Assembly (NCBI GenBank): GCA_030432775.1
Contig: JAUILO010000119.1
Coordinates: 1 to 7,459, forward strand
Direction of reading: 5' to 3'
DNA length: 7,459 nucleotides
Source: Alphaproteobacteria bacterium
Lineage (GTDB): Bacteria > Pseudomonadota > Alphaproteobacteria > Micavibrionales > Micavibrionaceae
The notes under the pieces are model-generated. The model was given only the letters and a program-made list of their open reading frames with translations, had not been told where the DNA came from and made no database searches. The first letter of the stretch is position 1. Each line of letters starts with the position of its first letter. Both the position numbers and the translations under genes were made by a program. Shown here piece by piece: positions 5,754 to 7,459 of the stretch.

Positions 5754-6797
5754 ATGTTTTCAAAATTATTCGGTTTTATGTCTGCTGATATGGCTATTGA
5801 TCTGGGGACTGCCAATACGTTGGTTTATGTCCGCGATCAAGGCATAGTTCTGAATGAGCCATCCGTTGTGGCCATATCGATGAGCGGCGGAAAGAAACAC
5901 ATTCTGGCTGTAGGAAATGAAGCAAAACAAATGCTTGGCCGCACACCGGGCAACATCGTTGCCATGCGTCCTTTACGTGATGGCGTAATCGCCGATTTCG
6001 AAGTGACCGAAGCAATGATCAAGCATTTCATTCGTAAAGTTCATAATCGTCGTTCTTTCGTTAGCCCGAAAATGATTATCTGTGTGCCTTCCGGCTCTAC
6101 TGCAGTGGAGCAGCGCGCAATTATTGAATCTGCCGAAAGTGCGGGGGCATCGCAAGTTGGTTTGATCGAAGAGCCAATGGCCGCAGCGATTGGAGCGGGG
6201 CTTCCTGTGACCGAGCCTACCGGATCGATGGTTGTTGATATTGGCGGTGGCACGACCGAAGTGGCGGTTATATCTCTGGGAGGTATTGTTTATGCGAAAT
6301 CTGTGCGTGTGGGTGGTGATAAAATGGATGAAGCTATTATTGCTTATATCCGCCGTGTGCATAATTTGTTGGTAGGGGAGAGTACTGCCGAGCGCATAAA
6401 AAAAGAAGTTGGTTCGGCGTATCCTCCTGCTGATGGTGAAGGTCGTACAATGAAAATTAAAGGCCGCGATTTGATGAATGGCGTGCCAAAGGAAATTGTG
6501 ATTACAGAACGCCAGATTGCTGAAAGTATGGCGGAGCCGGTTGGGCAAATTATCGAAGGTGTAAAAGTGGCGCTTGAGCATACGCCGCCGGAACTGTCGG
6601 CAGATATTGTTGAAAAAGGTATTGTTATGACAGGCGGTGGCGCGCTTTTGAATAATCTTGATTATGTGCTGCGTCATGCGACCGGACTTGCGATTACGAT
6701 TGCGGATGATCCGCTATCGTGTGTGGCGCTGGGTACGGGGCACGCGCTGGAAGATCATAAAGCGATGCGGAACATATTGCTGAATAATACGCGCTGA
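5754..6797 (+). CDS. mreB: Rod-shape-determining protein MreB (bacterial actin)
   Basis: 347 residues, the usual MreB length. It polymerises with ATP into membrane-bound filaments that position the elongasome (MreC, MreD, RodA, PBP2) and so direct side-wall peptidoglycan synthesis. The actin-fold motifs are intact: phosphate-1 DLGTANT (16-22), connect-1 region PMAAAIGAG (141-149), phosphate-2 DIGGGTTE (162-169) and adenosine motif GGGALL (294-299). The N-terminus MFSKLFGF is a short amphipathic membrane-binding segment. The ATG at 5754 has TGGAG four bases upstream and gives exactly this N-terminus, so I keep it over the internal Met at residue 9. It is followed after 180 bases by mreC on the same strand, the conserved mre order. 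Confidence 0.97.
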   Translation: MFSKLFGFMSADMAIDLGTANTLVYVRDQGIVLNEPSVVAISMSGGKKHILAVGNEAKQMLGRTPGNIVAMRPLRDGVIADFEVTEAMIKHFIRKVHNRRSFVSPKMIICVPSGSTAVEQRAIIESAESAGASQVGLIEEPMAAAIGAGLPVTEPTGSMVVDIGGGTTEVAVISLGGIVYAKSVRVGGDKMDEAIIAYIRRVHNLLVGESTAERIKKEVGSAYPPADGEGRTMKIKGRDLMNGVPKEIVITERQIAESMAEPVGQIIEGVKVALEHTPPELSADIVEKGIVMTGGGALLNNLDYVLRHATGLAITIADDPLSCVALGTGHALEDHKAMRNILLNNTR

Positions 6798-6880
6798 AAT
6801 TTTTGACGGCTCGTCATAGCGTAATAGAATAGATCATGTGTGTGATTGAATAACGCCGGATTTATGTAATTGATAATATT

Positions 6881-6900
6881 GCACAAGATGCGTCTTGCGC
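6881..6900 (+). other. Hairpin in the mreB-mreC spacer
   Basis: GCACAAGA (6881-6888) pairs with TCTTGCGC (6893-6900) around TGCG, with one mismatch (A against C). No T-run follows, so it is not a standard terminator. It could stabilise or process the mreB message, or reduce mreC expression. The rest of the 180-base spacer (6798-6977) shows no gene and no convincing promoter. Confidence 0.4.
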
Positions 6901-6977
6901 GTAGAATAATAGATAGTGATTTGTTTCATAGGTCATTCTCAACATTTTAAAGGTACTGTTTTTTGCGTCGGACAAGA

Positions 6978-7459
6978 ATGAAAACTAGGGCTGTGTTACG
7001 GTTTCTTCCCTTTCAGTCATTGGGAGCAAAAAATGCATCTCTGTTTTTCATTATAGTATCTTGTTTTGTTTTTATTTTTTCCGTTCTAAACCCTAGCATT
7101 TCCGGTAAAATCCAGATGCATGCGGTTGATATTGTTGCGCCAGTTCTGGAGGTTGTGAATACACCGTTTGAAGATGCAGCAGATTTTGTACGCGCGGTAA
7201 GCGGGCTTGCGGAAATGCAGGAAGAAAATTTACGCCTTCAGGAAGAAAATAAAAAGCTGCGCGAATGGTATCAGGCAGCATTATTGCTTCAGGATCAAAA
7301 TAAAGAGCTTCAGACTTTGTTGAATGTAAAGGTCGAGCCCAGCCATACTTTTGTAACGGCGCGGGTTATTGCTGATTCCGGCAATTCCTACGTTAAAAGC
7401 CTTTTGGTCAGAGCAGGCGAGCTTGATGGCGTATCAAAAGGTGATGCTGTGCTATCAGG
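6978..7459 (+). CDS. mreC: Rod-shape-determining protein MreC (N-terminal part, runs off the window)
   Basis: 160 complete codons are visible. A basic N-terminus (MKTRAVLRF) is followed by one membrane segment (about 20-37), then a periplasmic part with a coiled coil (about 76-117, with EMQEENLRLQEENKKL) and the start of the beta-rich MreC domain (VTARVIADSGNSYVKSLLV, about 127-144). This is the standard MreC layout: an inner-membrane-anchored periplasmic scaffold that links MreB/MreD to PBP2. The start is uncertain. The ATG at 6978 has only GGA (6970-6972) nearby, whereas an in-frame TTG at 6963, adding MRRTR in front, has AAAGGT (6949-6954) at good spacing; an in-frame TAA at 6948-6950 rules out anything longer. 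Confidence 0.95.
   Translation, partial: MKTRAVLRFLPFQSLGAKNASLFFIIVSCFVFIFSVLNPSISGKIQMHAVDIVAPVLEVVNTPFEDAADFVRAVSGLAEMQEENLRLQEENKKLREWYQAALLLQDQNKELQTLLNVKVEPSHTFVTARVIADSGNSYVKSLLVRAGELDGVSKGDAVLS

Noticed and set aside
5973..6677. Long open frame of 234 codons antisense to mreB
   Set aside because: It is His/Asn/Arg-rich with no recognisable domain, and it lies wholly opposite a certain mreB gene; it is a by-product of mreB codon use.
1..7459. tRNA, rRNA, insertion sequence, integrase or toxin-antitoxin genes
   Set aside because: I looked for these on both strands and saw no supporting sequence.

Overview
The window looks like chromosomal DNA of a moderate-to-low-GC alphaproteobacterium. 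The evidence is a 41-residue ribosomal protein L36 of the C-minus type that is usual in that class, an mreB-mreC pair with typical alphaproteobacterial MreB sequence, an acyl-CoA dehydrogenase, and a FecR-domain/RTX-like surface protein of a kind common in marine and environmental alphaproteobacteria. I cannot name a genus. There is no sign of a prophage, transposon, CRISPR array or RNA gene.

Left part (1-3312). The last 19 codons of an acyl-CoA dehydrogenase run rightwards and stop at 60, followed by a strong intrinsic terminator (83-108). Converging on it from the right is a 957-codon gene on the minus strand (67-2940). It encodes an acidic protein with a FecR domain, two disordered linkers flanking a short hydrophobic helix, and two clusters of RTX-like glycine/aspartate repeats. 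It lacks an N-terminal signal peptide, which fits type I secretion. Its last 38 codons look like read-through into the intergenic region and run over the dehydrogenase terminator. Upstream of it lie about 370 non-coding bases.

Middle (3313-5131). A minus-strand gene encodes a cyclic-nucleotide-binding domain fused to an EAL c-di-GMP phosphodiesterase with every catalytic position intact. Its position just upstream of, and co-oriented with, the FecR/RTX gene suggests, but does not prove, that second messengers control surface attachment here. Divergent from it is a small DUF3307 membrane protein with regularly spaced His/Asp residues.

Right part (5132-7459). rpmJ (L36) has a near-consensus promoter with a perfect 9-bp-arm palindrome three bases upstream of its -35 box, and an intrinsic terminator. 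A long leader region then precedes mreB, and mreC begins 180 bases after mreB and runs off the window. MreB and MreC are core parts of the elongasome that organises side-wall peptidoglycan synthesis, so this end is conserved housekeeping DNA, while the left half is more accessory in character.
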